The notes under the pieces: model-generated
Database searches by the model: none
Seen by the model: only the letters and a program-made list of their open reading frames with translations
What the model was told of the DNA's origin: nothing
DNA from: Paenarthrobacter aurescens
GTDB taxonomy: Bacteria; Actinomycetota; Actinomycetes; Actinomycetales; Micrococcaceae
Assembly: GCF_041549525.1 (NCBI RefSeq)
Contig: NZ_CP157456.1
Coordinates: 1,550,001-1,614,000, forward strand
Length of the DNA stretch: 64,000 nt
Direction: 5' to 3'
Translations under genes and position numbers: made by a program
Shown: positions 25,664-34,373 of the stretch, piece after piece
Layout: each line of letters starts with the position of its first letter
How positions within the stretch are numbered: the stretch's first letter is position 1

Positions 25664-26643
25664 TGGATATTGACATGAGCGCACTGAGACTCCTGGAGCG
25701 TGAGCGTGAAATCCCGCTGGATCTCCTGATTCCCACCATCGAGCAAGCATTGCTGGTGGCGTACCACAAGACGCCCGGAGCCTTCGAGAAGGCCCGTGCG
25801 GAGTTGGACCGCAAAAGCGGTCACGTAACTATTTGGGCGACGGAAATCGACGACGACGGCGAGCCCATCGGCGAATTCGAGGACACTCCGGCCGGTTTTG
25901 GCCGCATCGCTGCCAGCACAGCCCGCCAGATCATTCTCCAGCGCCTTCGCGATGTGGAAGATGACAACGTGTTGGGCGAGTTCAAGGGCCGTGAAGGCGA
26001 ACTTGTGGCCGGCATGATCCAGCAGGGCAACAACCCGCACATGATCCAGGTCAATCTTGGATCAGTGGAAGCATTGCTGCCCCCGCCTGAGCAGGTTCCG
26101 GGCGAGAAGTACCTCCACGGAAGCCGCTTGCGTGCTTTTGTGGTGGATGTGCACCGTGGCGCCAAGGGTCCGTCCATCACCTTGTCCCGTTCGCACCCCG
26201 GCCTGGTCCGCAAGCTTTTTGAAATGGAAGTTCCGGAAATCGCGGATCACTCCGTTGAAATTGTGGCACTGGCCCGCGAAGCCGGTCACCGGACCAAGAT
26301 CGCTGTCAAAGCCAACACTGCCGGCATTAACGCCAAGGGTGCCTGCATCGGCGAAATGGGTTCCCGTGTCCGTGCGGTCATGACCGAGCTCAACGACGAA
26401 AAAATCGACATCGTTGACTTCAGTGACGACCCCGCCACGTTCATCGCCAACTCGCTCTCTCCCTCCCGAGTGAATTCGGTCACTATCACGGACGAGGCAA
26501 CCCGCTCGGCGCGTGTAGTAGTGCCCGACTACCAGCTTTCCCTGGCGATCGGCAAAGAGGGCCAGAATGCCCGGCTCGCAGCAAAGCTGACCGGCTGGCG
26601 CATCGATATCGTCTCGGATGCGGCTCCGGCCAAGACCGACTAG
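25663..26643 (+). CDS. nusA: Transcription elongation/termination factor NusA
   Basis: NusA binds RNA polymerase and modulates pausing and termination. The 326-aa protein has an N-terminal domain, an S1 domain (residues ~110-190, [18 protein letters not shown]) and two KH domains ([45 protein letters not shown]). It lacks the C-terminal acidic repeats of the enterobacterial protein, as usual for actinobacteria. ATG 25663 overlaps the rimP stop. Confidence 0.96.
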   Translation: MDIDMSALRLLEREREIPLDLLIPTIEQALLVAYHKTPGAFEKARAELDRKSGHVTIWATEIDDDGEPIGEFEDTPAGFGRIAASTARQIILQRLRDVEDDNVLGEFKGREGELVAGMIQQGNNPHMIQVNLGSVEALLPPPEQVPGEKYLHGSRLRAFVVDVHRGAKGPSITLSRSHPGLVRKLFEMEVPEIADHSVEIVALAREAGHRTKIAVKANTAGINAKGACIGEMGSRVRAVMTELNDEKIDIVDFSDDPATFIANSLSPSRVNSVTITDEATRSARVVVPDYQLSLAIGKEGQNARLAAKLTGWRIDIVSDAAPAKTD

Positions 26644-26647
26644 CGGT

Positions 26648-26675
26648 TGAACCGGCGGCCCGGGCCGCCGGTTCA
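26648..26675 (+). terminator. Strong hairpin after nusA
   Basis: TGAACCGGCGGCC at 26648-26660 pairs with its full complement at 26663-26675 across a 2-base loop. A second GC hairpin, then TCTTT, follows. This may end part of the rimP-nusA transcript before ylxR-infB, or it may act as an attenuator. Confidence 0.6.
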
Positions 26676-26840
26676 GCGCCGCGCTGGCGGCGTCTTTGGT
26701 TTCGGGAGACCGGGGCCGGGGGGCTAGACTAGATGGAACCGGGTTTACCTCCGGTATTCGCGCGCCTTGGCGTGCCTCAGCTGCATGCGCAGGATCGGGG
26801 CCCGTCGGGTGCCTGTAGCGTAAGGCAGGTTGGACACGTC

Positions 26841-27182
26841 GTGGCTGAACTGCTTGAACCTGGCCATGGGCCTGTTCGCACGTGCATCGGATGCCGGAAG
26901 CAAGGCTCCCGGTCCGAGCTTGTCCGGCTGGTCGCCCAAGGCAGCGGTTCCTCCGCCGTCCTGGTCGATGTTCGACGCCGGATGGCTGGCAGGGGTGCTT
27001 GGCTGCATCCCAGCGAAAAGTGCTTGGCATTGGCAATCAAGCGGCGAGCATTCGGAAGAGCCCTGGCGGGTGCTTCCGATGCAGGCGCCGTGGAACGATA
27101 TTTGATGCCCGGTACGCCACTTGTGGAGGCGAAGGCCGCCGCAGGAAAACCGTCCAAACCTGAAAGCGGGTCAGAAAACTGA
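26841..27182 (+). CDS. ylxR: YlxR (DUF448) RNA-binding protein
   Basis: From GTG 26841 the protein is 113 aa. It carries the family motif RTCIGCRKQGSRSELVRLV near residue 14 and a GRGAWLHPSEKCLALAIKRRAF segment, with a positively charged surface. YlxR lies between nusA and infB in most bacteria and is thought to bind RNA. The longer reading from 26733 is rejected because its first 36 residues do not resemble the family. TAGACT at 26725-26730 is a possible promoter, leaving a leader of about 100 bases. Confidence 0.88.
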   Translation: MAELLEPGHGPVRTCIGCRKQGSRSELVRLVAQGSGSSAVLVDVRRRMAGRGAWLHPSEKCLALAIKRRAFGRALAGASDAGAVERYLMPGTPLVEAKAAAGKPSKPESGSEN

Positions 27183-27302
27183 TGGAAACCCGATGAGTTC
27201 CCAGCGATGAGTGCGTAACGATGACAACTTTGTTGCGCTCTGCAATGGGCCTTTCAATCGCGCAAGCGGCGAAGGCCCGCAGTAAGAAGTAGACGGTTCG
27301 TG

Positions 27303-27330
27303 CCTGGCTCGGTGCGGACCGAGACAGGAG
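27303..27330 (+). promoter_or_regulatory. Leader hairpin overlapping the infB Shine-Dalgarno sequence
   Basis: CTCGGT at 27308-27313 and ACCGAG at 27318-27323 pair across a 4-base loop. The stem is extended by CCTG (27303-27306) and CAGG (27325-27328). The right arm overlaps the ribosome binding site AGGAG (27326-27330) before GTG 27335, so the hairpin could hide it. Upstream GGGCCTT (27247-27253) and AAGGCCC (27272-27278) form another stem in the same leader. Confidence 0.45.
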
Positions 27331-27334
27331 AAAT

Positions 27335-30229
27335 GTGGCCAAGGTCCGCGTACATGAGCTCGCCAAAGAGCTCGGTATTACTTCCAAAGATGCAGTAACC
27401 AAACTGCAGGAATTGGGCGAATTCGTTCGCTCCGCCTCTTCAACAATTGAGGCCCCCGTCGTGAAGAAGCTTCGCGACGCCTATCCGGGTGCCGGCGCTG
27501 CCAAGGCCGCCGCTCCCGCAGCAGCTCCGGCGGCCAACCGCCCCGCAGCATCCCGTCCGGCCGCCCCGGCACCTGGACCTGCAGCTCCGAAGGCTCCGGC
27601 CCCGGCACCTGCAGCCCCCGCTCCGGCAGCACCGGCAGCTACCTTCCAGGCTCCACCGGCAGCACCGTCGGCACCTGCGCCGGCAGCTCCCGCTGCGCCC
27701 GCAGCTCCTGCGGCGTCCACCCCGGTTTCTGCCAAGCCCGGCGCCCGTCCTGCCCCCAAGGCAGAGACTCCGGCTCCGGCACGTCAAGGCGGCCAGGCTC
27801 CCCGTCCCGGCGGTCCCCGTCCGGGCAATAACCCGTTTGCAACATCCCAGGGCATGCCCCGGGGCCGTGGTGGCGATGGAGATCGTCCGCCGCGTCCGGG
27901 TAACAACCCGTTTGCACCGTCCCAGGGCATGCCCCGAGGCGAACGCCGCAACGATGGCGAACGCCCCGGTGGTCCCCGTCCCGCTGCAGGTGCAGGTGGA
28001 CCTCGTCCTGCAGCTGGTACCGGTGGACCCCGTCCGGGCGCACCGCGTCCCGGCGCACCCCGTCCGGGCGCACCGCGTCCCGCCGGCGGCCCCGGTGCCG
28101 GAAACCGTCCTACCCCGGGCATGATGCCCAACCGCACTGAGCGTCCGGCCCCCGGTGGCGCAGGCCGTCCGGGTGGCGCAGGCCGTCCCGGTGGCGGACC
28201 CGGTCGTCCCGGTGGCGCACCCGGTGCAGGTACCGGTGGCGGAGCTCCCGCAGGCGGTGGCTTCGGCAAGGGTGGCCGCGGTCGCGGTGGTACCCAGGGT
28301 GCCTTCGGCAAGGGCGGCGCCGGTCGTGGCAAGCAGCGCAAGTCGAAGCGTGCAAAGCGCCAGGAACTGGAGCAGATGAGTGCTCCGTCGCTGGGCGGCG
28401 TATCGGTACCCCGCGGTGACGGCGAGACCATCATCCGCCTGCGTCGCGGCTCCTCCATCACGGACTTTGCCGAGAAGATCGATGCAAACCCCGCTTCGCT
28501 GGTGACCGTGCTGTTCCACCTCGGTGAAATGGCAACGGCTACGCAGTCCCTGGACGAAGACACCTTTGGCCTGCTTGGCGCCGAACTTGGCTACAAGCTC
28601 CAGGTTGTTTCCCCTGAGGATGAAGAGCGCGAGCTGCTGGATCAGTTCGACATCAACATCCAGGACGAACTCGACGCCGAAGGTGACGATGTCCTTGAGG
28701 CACGCGCACCGGTTGTTACCGTCATGGGTCACGTTGACCACGGTAAGACCCGCCTGTTGGACGCCATTCGCAACTCGAACGTTGTTGCAGGCGAGCACGG
28801 TGGCATCACCCAGCACATCGGTGCTTACCAGATCAGCCACGTCCACGAGGGCACGGCCCGCGACATCACCTTCATTGACACCCCCGGTCACGAGGCCTTC
28901 ACGGCCATGCGTGCACGTGGTGCCAAGGTCACTGACATCGCGATCCTGGTTGTTGCAGCCGATGACGGCGTTATGCCGCAGACGGTGGAAGCACTCAACC
29001 ACGCCCAGGCAGCCAACGTGCCGATCGTCGTCGCAGTGAACAAGATCGACAAGGAAGGCGCCAACCCTGACAAGGTCAAGGGTCAGCTGACCGAGTACGG
29101 ACTGGTTCCGGAAGAATACGGTGGCGACACCATGTTCGTTGAGGTCTCTGCCCGCCAGAACCTCAACATCGACGAACTGATCGACGCTGTCCTGCTGACG
29201 GCCGATGCCGCGCTGGATCTGCGCGCCAACCCGGACAAGGACGCTCGAGGCATCGCCATCGAAGCGAACCTGGACAAGGGCCGCGGTGCAGTTGCCACCG
29301 TCCTGGTCCAGTCCGGAACGTTGGCAGTGGGCGACACGATCGTGGCCGGTACGGCTCACGGCCGCGTCCGCGCCATGTTCGACGAGAACGGTGAGGCACT
29401 CGATGTCGCACTGCCGTCCCGCCCGGTTCAGGTTCTCGGCCTGTCCAACGTGCCGCGTGCAGGTGACACCTTCCTGGTGACTCCTGACGAGCGTACGGCC
29501 CGCCAGATCGCTGAGAAGCGTGAAGCTGCCGATCGCAACGCCGCACTGGCCAAGCGTCGCAAGCGCATCAGCCTGGAAGACTTCGACCAAGCTGTTGCAG
29601 AAGGCAAGATCGACACCCTCAACCTCATCCTCAAGGGTGACGTGTCCGGTGCCGTGGAAGCCCTCGAAGACGCCTTGCTCAAGATCGACGTCGGAGACGA
29701 CGACGTTCAGCTTCGTGTTATCCACCGCGGTGTGGGTGCCATCACGCAGAACGACGTCAACCTCGCCACGGTGGACAACGCCATCATCATTGGCTTCAAC
29801 GTCAAGCCGGCAGAGCGTGTTGCCGAACTGGCTGACCGTGAAGGCGTGGACATGCGCTTCTACTCGGTCATCTACGCAGCAATCGATGACATCGAGATGG
29901 CTCTCAAGGGCATGCTCAAGCCGGAATACGAAGAAGTCCAGCTCGGTACCGCCGAGGTTCGCGAAGTCTTCCGTTCTTCCAAGTTCGGAAACATCGCCGG
30001 CTCGATCGTCCGCACGGGCATCATCCGCCGTAACAGCAAGGCACGTGTCAGCCGCGACGGCAAGGTCATCGGTGACAACCTCACCGTTGAGACGCTCAAG
30101 CGCTTCAAGGATGACGCCACCGAAGTCCGCACCGACTTCGAGTGTGGTATCGGTCTTGGTTCCTTCAATGACATCACTGAAGGCGACATCATCGAGACCT
30201 TCGAAATGCGCGAAAAGCCGCGCAGCTAG
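27335..30229 (+). CDS. infB: Translation initiation factor IF-2
   Basis: IF-2 is the GTPase that places initiator tRNA on the ribosome. The 964-aa protein starts with an IF2_N domain (residues 1-50, [18 protein letters not shown]). A long Ala/Pro-rich and then Gly/Arg/Pro-rich linker (about 55-340) follows, with repeated [12 protein letters not shown] and [13 protein letters not shown] units. A second IF2_N-like domain begins near 365. The G domain has G1 GHVDHGKT near 465, G3 DTPGHEA near 515 and NKID near 569, followed by domains II-IV. GTG 27335 is preceded by AGGAG. This long linker form is typical of actinobacteria. Confidence 0.97.
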   Translation: MAKVRVHELAKELGITSKDAVTKLQELGEFVRSASSTIEAPVVKKLRDAYPGAGAAKAAAPAAAPAANRPAASRPAAPAPGPAAPKAPAPAPAAPAPAAPAATFQAPPAAPSAPAPAAPAAPAAPAASTPVSAKPGARPAPKAETPAPARQGGQAPRPGGPRPGNNPFATSQGMPRGRGGDGDRPPRPGNNPFAPSQGMPRGERRNDGERPGGPRPAAGAGGPRPAAGTGGPRPGAPRPGAPRPGAPRPAGGPGAGNRPTPGMMPNRTERPAPGGAGRPGGAGRPGGGPGRPGGAPGAGTGGGAPAGGGFGKGGRGRGGTQGAFGKGGAGRGKQRKSKRAKRQELEQMSAPSLGGVSVPRGDGETIIRLRRGSSITDFAEKIDANPASLVTVLFHLGEMATATQSLDEDTFGLLGAELGYKLQVVSPEDEERELLDQFDINIQDELDAEGDDVLEARAPVVTVMGHVDHGKTRLLDAIRNSNVVAGEHGGITQHIGAYQISHVHEGTARDITFIDTPGHEAFTAMRARGAKVTDIAILVVAADDGVMPQTVEALNHAQAANVPIVVAVNKIDKEGANPDKVKGQLTEYGLVPEEYGGDTMFVEVSARQNLNIDELIDAVLLTADAALDLRANPDKDARGIAIEANLDKGRGAVATVLVQSGTLAVGDTIVAGTAHGRVRAMFDENGEALDVALPSRPVQVLGLSNVPRAGDTFLVTPDERTARQIAEKREAADRNAALAKRRKRISLEDFDQAVAEGKIDTLNLILKGDVSGAVEALEDALLKIDVGDDDVQLRVIHRGVGAITQNDVNLATVDNAIIIGFNVKPAERVAELADREGVDMRFYSVIYAAIDDIEMALKGMLKPEYEEVQLGTAEVREVFRSSKFGNIAGSIVRTGIIRRNSKARVSRDGKVIGDNLTVETLKRFKDDATEVRTDFECGIGLGSFNDITEGDIIETFEMREKPRS

Positions 30230-30238
30230 GTTCCGTAT

Positions 30239-30285
30239 GGAACGGGTCCGTCGGGTAACCCCGGCGGACCCGTTCCGTTCCCTTT
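30239..30285 (+). terminator. Intrinsic terminator after infB
   Basis: GGAACGGGTCCG at 30239-30250 pairs with CGGACCCGTTCC at 30265-30276, followed by a T-rich tract TTCCCTTTTCT. rbfA lies 20-30 bases further on with a strong AGGAGG, so partial read-through or attenuation is likely. Confidence 0.75.
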
Positions 30286-30306
30286 TCTACTTTCCAGGAG
30301 GAAGTC

Positions 30307-30756
30307 ATGGCTGATCCCGCACGCGCTGCCAAGCTGGCACAGCGGATAAAGGTGGTTGTTGCTGAGGCCCTCGGACGTCGGGTCAAGGATCCGCGCGTCG
30401 AGTCCATTACGGTCACCGACGCCCGCGTCACCAACGACCTTCAGCACGCCACCATCTACTACACGGTCTTCGGTGACGAGGTGGCCCAGGCGGATGCTGC
30501 CAGGGCACTGGAGAAGGCCAAGGGTGTGCTGAGGCAGGAAGTGGGCCGCAACATCACTGTTCGCCTCGCTCCAACTCTCGAGTTCGTGGCTGACCAGATT
30601 CCGGTCAATGCCTCCAACCTTGAGGAGTTGCTCCGTGAAGCCAAGCGTCGTGACGCAGAGGTAGCCGCACTGGCTGCCAGTGCCAAGCATGCTGGTGAAT
30701 CAGACCCCTACAAGGCTGATGCTCCCGAGGACATCGACGAGGACCACAACCGCTGA
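30307..30756 (+). CDS. rbfA: Ribosome-binding factor A
   Basis: RbfA is a 30S maturation factor that binds the 5' end of 16S rRNA. The 149-aa protein has the KH-like motif, with AARLAQRIKVVVAEAL near the start, DPRVESITVTDARVTNDLQHATIYYTV, and APTLEFVADQIPVNAS. AGGAGG before the ATG is strong. The acidic C-terminal tail, EDIDEDHNR, is common in actinobacteria. Confidence 0.95.
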   Translation: MADPARAAKLAQRIKVVVAEALGRRVKDPRVESITVTDARVTNDLQHATIYYTVFGDEVAQADAARALEKAKGVLRQEVGRNITVRLAPTLEFVADQIPVNASNLEELLREAKRRDAEVAALAASAKHAGESDPYKADAPEDIDEDHNR

Positions 30757-30761
30757 TTCTG

Positions 30762-30828
30762 ACGAGATTTTGTACAGTAAATGCCCCTACGGAGCCTTCT
30801 TAGGGGCATTTGCTGTACAAAAACTCGT
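30762..30828. repeat. 67-base near-perfect hairpin between rbfA and the deaminase gene
   Basis: Arms at 30762-30789 and 30801-30828 pair over 28 bases, with one G-U wobble (30778/30812) and one mismatch (30767/30823), around an 11-base loop. Each arm holds TTTTGTACAG followed by AAATGCCCCTA, or its complement. It could end rbfA transcription. Its right arm also reaches the -10 element of the next gene. Confidence 0.75.
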
Positions 30829-30834
30829 TAGGAT
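30829..30834 (+). promoter_or_regulatory. -10 element of the deaminase-like gene (leaderless)
   Basis: TAGGAT ends 6 bases before ATG 30841 and adjoins the 67-base hairpin. Confidence 0.5.
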
Positions 30835-30840
30835 CGGAGC

Positions 30841-31323
30841 ATGTCGCCGCACAGTGCCCAGCAACGTGATGAATACCTGAACCTGGCCATCAAGCTGGCC
30901 GTTCGGAACGTTTCCGACGGCGGCGGCCCTTTCGGCGCCGTGGTGGTCACCCCGGACGGTGCCGTGCATGAGGGAGTGAACCGGGTAACGCGTGACCACG
31001 ATCCTACGGCGCACGCTGAAGTGGTGGCGATCCGCCGGGCCGCAGCAGCCACGCGGAGCTTCGACCTCACAGGTTCGGTTCTCTACGCAAGCTGCGAACC
31101 ATGCCCGCTCTGTTTGTCTGCCACGCTCTGGGCCAGGATCGGGCGCGTCTACTTCGCGGCAGACCGCCACGGTGCTGCAAGAGCGGGCTTCGATGACGCC
31201 GTGTTCTATGAGTATTTTGCCGGCACCCGGCCAGAGCTGCTGCCCGTGGAGCATGCCTCGTTGGCCGCTTCAGATGAACCCTTCGAAGCGTGGCGCAGCC
31301 ACACCCACCGGACGGCGTACTAG
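30841..31323 (+). CDS. guaD: Guanine-deaminase-like nucleoside deaminase
   Basis: This 160-aa zinc-dependent cytidine deaminase-fold protein has the zinc/catalytic motif HAE at residues 58-60 and the paired cysteines CEPCPLC near 85-91. The catalytic histidine is in PTAHAEVVAIR. The pattern is that of the Bacillus GuaD type that turns guanine to xanthine, and it is close to tRNA-adenosine deaminases (TadA). The lack of TadA's typical C-terminal tail and the presence of GGGPFGAVVV favour GuaD. The promoter appears leaderless. Confidence 0.82.
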   Translation: MSPHSAQQRDEYLNLAIKLAVRNVSDGGGPFGAVVVTPDGAVHEGVNRVTRDHDPTAHAEVVAIRRAAAATRSFDLTGSVLYASCEPCPLCLSATLWARIGRVYFAADRHGAARAGFDDAVFYEYFAGTRPELLPVEHASLAASDEPFEAWRSHTHRTAY

Positions 31324-31335
31324 AGTCCCCGAAAT

Positions 31336-32499
31336 CTAGAGCTTGGCTGGCAGGCGCTTGACGCCGTCGAGCAGGTCCTGTTCCGCTCCGCAGAGCGCGA
31401 TCCTGATCCATCCCTCGCCAATCGACCCAAAGGCCGTACCGGGAGCGAAGGAAACGCCGGACTCCGCCAGGAACGCCCGCACCCACGCCCGGACATCACC
31501 ACCGCTCACATGGGAAACATCCGCCCACAGGTAGAACGCTCCTTGAGCTCCCAGGAAGGGTATTCCCTTTTCTGTCAGGACCGCTGATGCTGCGTCACGG
31601 TTGCTCCGGTAATGATCGCGCGCCTGGGAGACGTAGTCCTGCGGGCCGGTCAGGGCAGCCAGGGCGGCGTACTGCGAAGGAGAGGCCACGCAGGACACTA
31701 TCGACTCCATCACGTTGTTCATCTTCGGCTCAAGGCCTGGCGGGCAAATCAGTGCCCCGATCCGGAGGCCCGTCAGCCCGTAGGTCTTGGACAGGGTCAA
31801 CGAGGTGAAAACCCGGGCTTCGCCGGGGACATCGCTGTCAAAACGGGCAGGACTGATGTGGGGGACATCAAAAGTAAAGGCCTCGTAGCACTCGTCCGAG
31901 ATGATCCAGAGGTCGTGGCGGACGGCCAGCTCCACAAGCTTGCGGGTGGCCTCTTCGCTGATGACCGCGCCCAGGGGATTGGACGGGGAGTTCAGCACAA
32001 GCACCCGTGTCCTTGGCGTAATAAGGGCCTCGATGTCCTCAATGTGCGGCTGGAAGTCGTTGTGCGGGTAGAGCGGGTACTGCACGGGCACGGCATGCAG
32101 CAGCCGGCTGGTCATGGCAAAGGTGGGGTACCCGGGGTTGGGAATGAGTATCTCGTCGCCCGGGGCCAAAAGGAGGCTCATGGCGAAGTGCAGTCCCTGT
32201 TGGGCGCCGTCCACCACGTAAACACGCTCAGCGCCAATATCAACGCTTTGTTGTTCACGGAAGCGGGCGGCGAAGGCTTCGCGGAGGGCAGGAATCCCGG
32301 CGTTGGGTGTGTAGTTGGTCTCATCCCGGTCAAGGCAGTCGATGCCGGCATCCAGGACGTGCCGGGGGAGGGCAAAGCCCGGCTCTCCGATGCTGAGGAC
32401 TATCGCTCCGGGGGTGGACCAGGCAGCTTCGGTGATCTCACGGATCTGGTTCACGGGGACGTCGCGGACGTGCGCAGCAAGCTCAGGCATGGGAGCCAT
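31336..32499 (-). CDS. PLP-dependent aminotransferase (class I/II)
   Basis: From ATG 32499 the protein is 387 aa. The pyridoxal-phosphate lysine lies in the SLSKTYGLTGLRIG segment near residue 233. Other fold I motifs are VVDGAQQGLHFAM near 96, LNSPSNPLGAV near 173 and IISDECYEAF near 204. It is related to alanine/aspartate-type transaminases; the substrate is not certain. ATG 32490 is an equally possible start. The longer reading from 32718 runs through the truB start region and is a shadow. It diverges from truB. Confidence 0.9.
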   Translation of the reverse strand: MAPMPELAAHVRDVPVNQIREITEAAWSTPGAIVLSIGEPGFALPRHVLDAGIDCLDRDETNYTPNAGIPALREAFAARFREQQSVDIGAERVYVVDGAQQGLHFAMSLLLAPGDEILIPNPGYPTFAMTSRLLHAVPVQYPLYPHNDFQPHIEDIEALITPRTRVLVLNSPSNPLGAVISEEATRKLVELAVRHDLWIISDECYEAFTFDVPHISPARFDSDVPGEARVFTSLTLSKTYGLTGLRIGALICPPGLEPKMNNVMESIVSCVASPSQYAALAALTGPQDYVSQARDHYRSNRDAASAVLTEKGIPFLGAQGAFYLWADVSHVSGGDVRAWVRAFLAESGVSFAPGTAFGSIGEGWIRIALCGAEQDLLDGVKRLPAKL

Positions 32500-32511
32500 C
32501 CTAGCCACCCA

Positions 32512-32517
32512 TATACT
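32512..32517 (+). promoter_or_regulatory. -10 element of truB (leaderless)
   Basis: TATACT ends 7 bases before the truB GTG start at 32525. Confidence 0.55.
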
Positions 32518-32524
32518 GGTAAGC

Positions 32525-33472
32525 GTGCTTTCTGGACTGGTAATCGTTGACAAACCGCAGGGATGGACCAGCCATGATGTGGTTGGCCGGATGCGGCGGC
32601 TGGCCGGCACCCGGAAAGTGGGGCATGCGGGCACCCTTGATCCCATGGCCACGGGTGTCCTGGTATTGGGCATCAACAAGGCAACCCGCCTGCTGACGTA
32701 CATCGTGGGTACCTCCAAGACCTACACCGCCACCATCCGGTTGGGTGAGACCACCATCACCGACGACGCCGAGGGTGAGGTTACCCAGGCCCGCAACGCA
32801 GCGGACGTGACCGAGGACGCCATAGCAGCCGGTGTCGCTGCCCTGACCGGACCCATTGAACAGGTTCCCAGCAGCGTCAGTGCCATCAAAGTCAACGGTG
32901 AACGCTCCTACGCCCGGGTCCGCTCCGGTGAAGAGGTCAAGCTCGCTGCCCGCCCGGTCACCATCCACCGCTTTGAGATCCACTCCGTCTCCAGAATCGA
33001 CGACGGCAGGGTAGTTGACGTCGATGTCACCGTGGAATGTTCTTCCGGGACCTACATCAGGGCGTTGGCGCGTGACCTCGGCAACGCCTTGGAGGTGGGA
33101 GGCCACCTGACAGCCTTGCGCAGGACCCAGGTCGGCCCGTACTCCCTTGATCAGGCCCGCACCTTGGAGGAACTGGCAGAAGAACTGGAAGTTCTGGACA
33201 TGTCCCTCGCCGCCCGCGCTCTGATGCCCAACCGGGAACTGAGCGAGGAAGAAACCACAGAGATCTCCTTCGGCCGCCGGATAGCTGCCGGACCGGGAGC
33301 AGGAACACCTGATGCAGCTACGGCAGAGAAGCCTGCCGCAGCGTTCGCGCCGTCGGGAGAGCTGGTGGCGCTGCTGGCAGACACCGGCAACTTTGCCAAA
33401 CCAGTGCTGGTCTTTGCCCCTGGAAACGGGACCGGTGCTGGCGCTGGTGCCGAGGCAGGGCAGGCCAAGTAG
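32525..33472 (+). CDS. truB: tRNA pseudouridine-55 synthase
   Basis: TruB makes pseudouridine 55 in the T-loop of tRNAs. From GTG 32525 the protein is 315 aa. It begins LSGLVIVDKPQGWTSHDVV and has the catalytic aspartate at residue 39 in GTLDPMATG. VECSSGTYIRALARDLG follows near residue 177. The C-terminus is extended by a Gly/Ala-rich tail (GAGAGAEAGQ). The longer reading crosses the divergent aminotransferase and is rejected. Confidence 0.95.
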   Translation: MLSGLVIVDKPQGWTSHDVVGRMRRLAGTRKVGHAGTLDPMATGVLVLGINKATRLLTYIVGTSKTYTATIRLGETTITDDAEGEVTQARNAADVTEDAIAAGVAALTGPIEQVPSSVSAIKVNGERSYARVRSGEEVKLAARPVTIHRFEIHSVSRIDDGRVVDVDVTVECSSGTYIRALARDLGNALEVGGHLTALRRTQVGPYSLDQARTLEELAEELEVLDMSLAARALMPNRELSEEETTEISFGRRIAAGPGAGTPDAATAEKPAAAFAPSGELVALLADTGNFAKPVLVFAPGNGTGAGAGAEAGQAK

Positions 33473-33474
33473 CC

Positions 33475-33828
33475 ATGGACGGATATTTTTACGCCATCCT
33501 GATCGTCGGATTGGTGTCCACCATCATGTGCATCGTGGCCGGCCTGATGAAGAAACCCCCTAACGATCCCACCATTTTCTCCGTCCTCGCCGTTGAGCTG
33601 GTACTGGTGGTGTATCTGGTGGGCTCCATCGTCCGTGTGGCCATGGGCGAGCAGATGGCCGGCGAAGCATGGGAGTTCTGGGGCTACCTTATTGTTGCCA
33701 TGATGATTCCGTTGGGGGCCGTTTATTGGGCCATCCTTGAAAGAACCCGCTGGAGTAATTTCGTCCTGGCAGCAGTGGGCGTTACGGCGCTGGTGATGGC
33801 CGCCCGCATGAATCAGATCTGGTACTGA
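33475..33828 (+). CDS. Small membrane protein of unknown function
   Basis: The 117-aa protein has four hydrophobic helices (YAILIVGLVSTIMCIVAG; SVLAVELVLVVYLVGSIV; YLIVAMMIPLGAVYWAIL; VLAAVGVTALVMAA). I do not recognise the family. The ATG lies 2 bases after the truB stop, so it is cotranscribed with truB. It lies just before another small membrane gene. Confidence 0.75.
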   Translation: MDGYFYAILIVGLVSTIMCIVAGLMKKPPNDPTIFSVLAVELVLVVYLVGSIVRVAMGEQMAGEAWEFWGYLIVAMMIPLGAVYWAILERTRWSNFVLAAVGVTALVMAARMNQIWY

Positions 33829-33848
33829 CCTTGAAGGAAGAACACACC

Positions 33849-34283
33849 GTGACTGGAACCGAGACCAACCCGGCGAACCGGCAGCCTCAGAAGAAGGACA
33901 CCCGGAACACGGGGCCCGGACGCTTGCTGATTGCGGTCTACGCCATTTTCGCGTTGTCCGCCACGGCACGTGCCGGTTACCAGATCGCCACCAAGTTTGC
34001 AGAAGCGCCCTTGGCGCACATCCTGTCGGCTTTCGCGGCCGTGGTCTACATTGTGGCCACCGTTTCCCTGGCGAAGCCCGGCCGGACCTGGTTCAAGGTT
34101 TCTGTGGCCGCTGTTCTCACCGAGCTTATTGGTGTGCTGGTGGTGGGAGCCATCAGCCTCTTTGATCCGGTTGCTTTCCCTCACGACACCGTGTGGTCCT
34201 TGTTCGGACGTGGCTACGGCTTCGTCCCCCTGGTCCTGCCGGTCCTGGGCCTTCTGTGGCTCAACAAGCGCCGGCCGTCCTGA
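33849..34283 (+). CDS. Small membrane protein of unknown function
   Basis: The 144-aa protein has a charged, Gln/Asn-rich N-terminus (residues 1-25) and four hydrophobic helices (LLIAVYAIFALSATARAGYQ, ILSAFAAVVYIVATVSL, VSVAAVLTELIGVLVVGAI, VPLVLPVLGLLWL). GTG 33849 has GGAAG upstream, while the TTG at 33831 would be atypical. It is in a likely operon with truB. The family is not recognised. Confidence 0.75.
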   Translation: MTGTETNPANRQPQKKDTRNTGPGRLLIAVYAIFALSATARAGYQIATKFAEAPLAHILSAFAAVVYIVATVSLAKPGRTWFKVSVAAVLTELIGVLVVGAISLFDPVAFPHDTVWSLFGRGYGFVPLVLPVLGLLWLNKRRPS

Positions 34284-34307
34284 GACAAACACCCCAGCGG
34301 GTAACCT

Positions 34308-34313
34308 TAGAAT
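34308..34313 (+). promoter_or_regulatory. Likely -10 element of ribF
   Basis: TAGAAT lies 60 bases upstream of the ribF ATG (34374), implying a short leader. Confidence 0.4.
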
Positions 34314-34373
34314 GTTTCCGGCGCCGGGAGGTTGCCGGACCGAACGAACATCTGCAGTAAAAAGGCGAGGTTG

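Noticed and set aside
27440-29725. Very long open frame antisense to infB
   Set aside because: High-GC codon bias makes open antisense frames. The frame mirrors the repeat-rich infB codons and shows no protein motif of its own.
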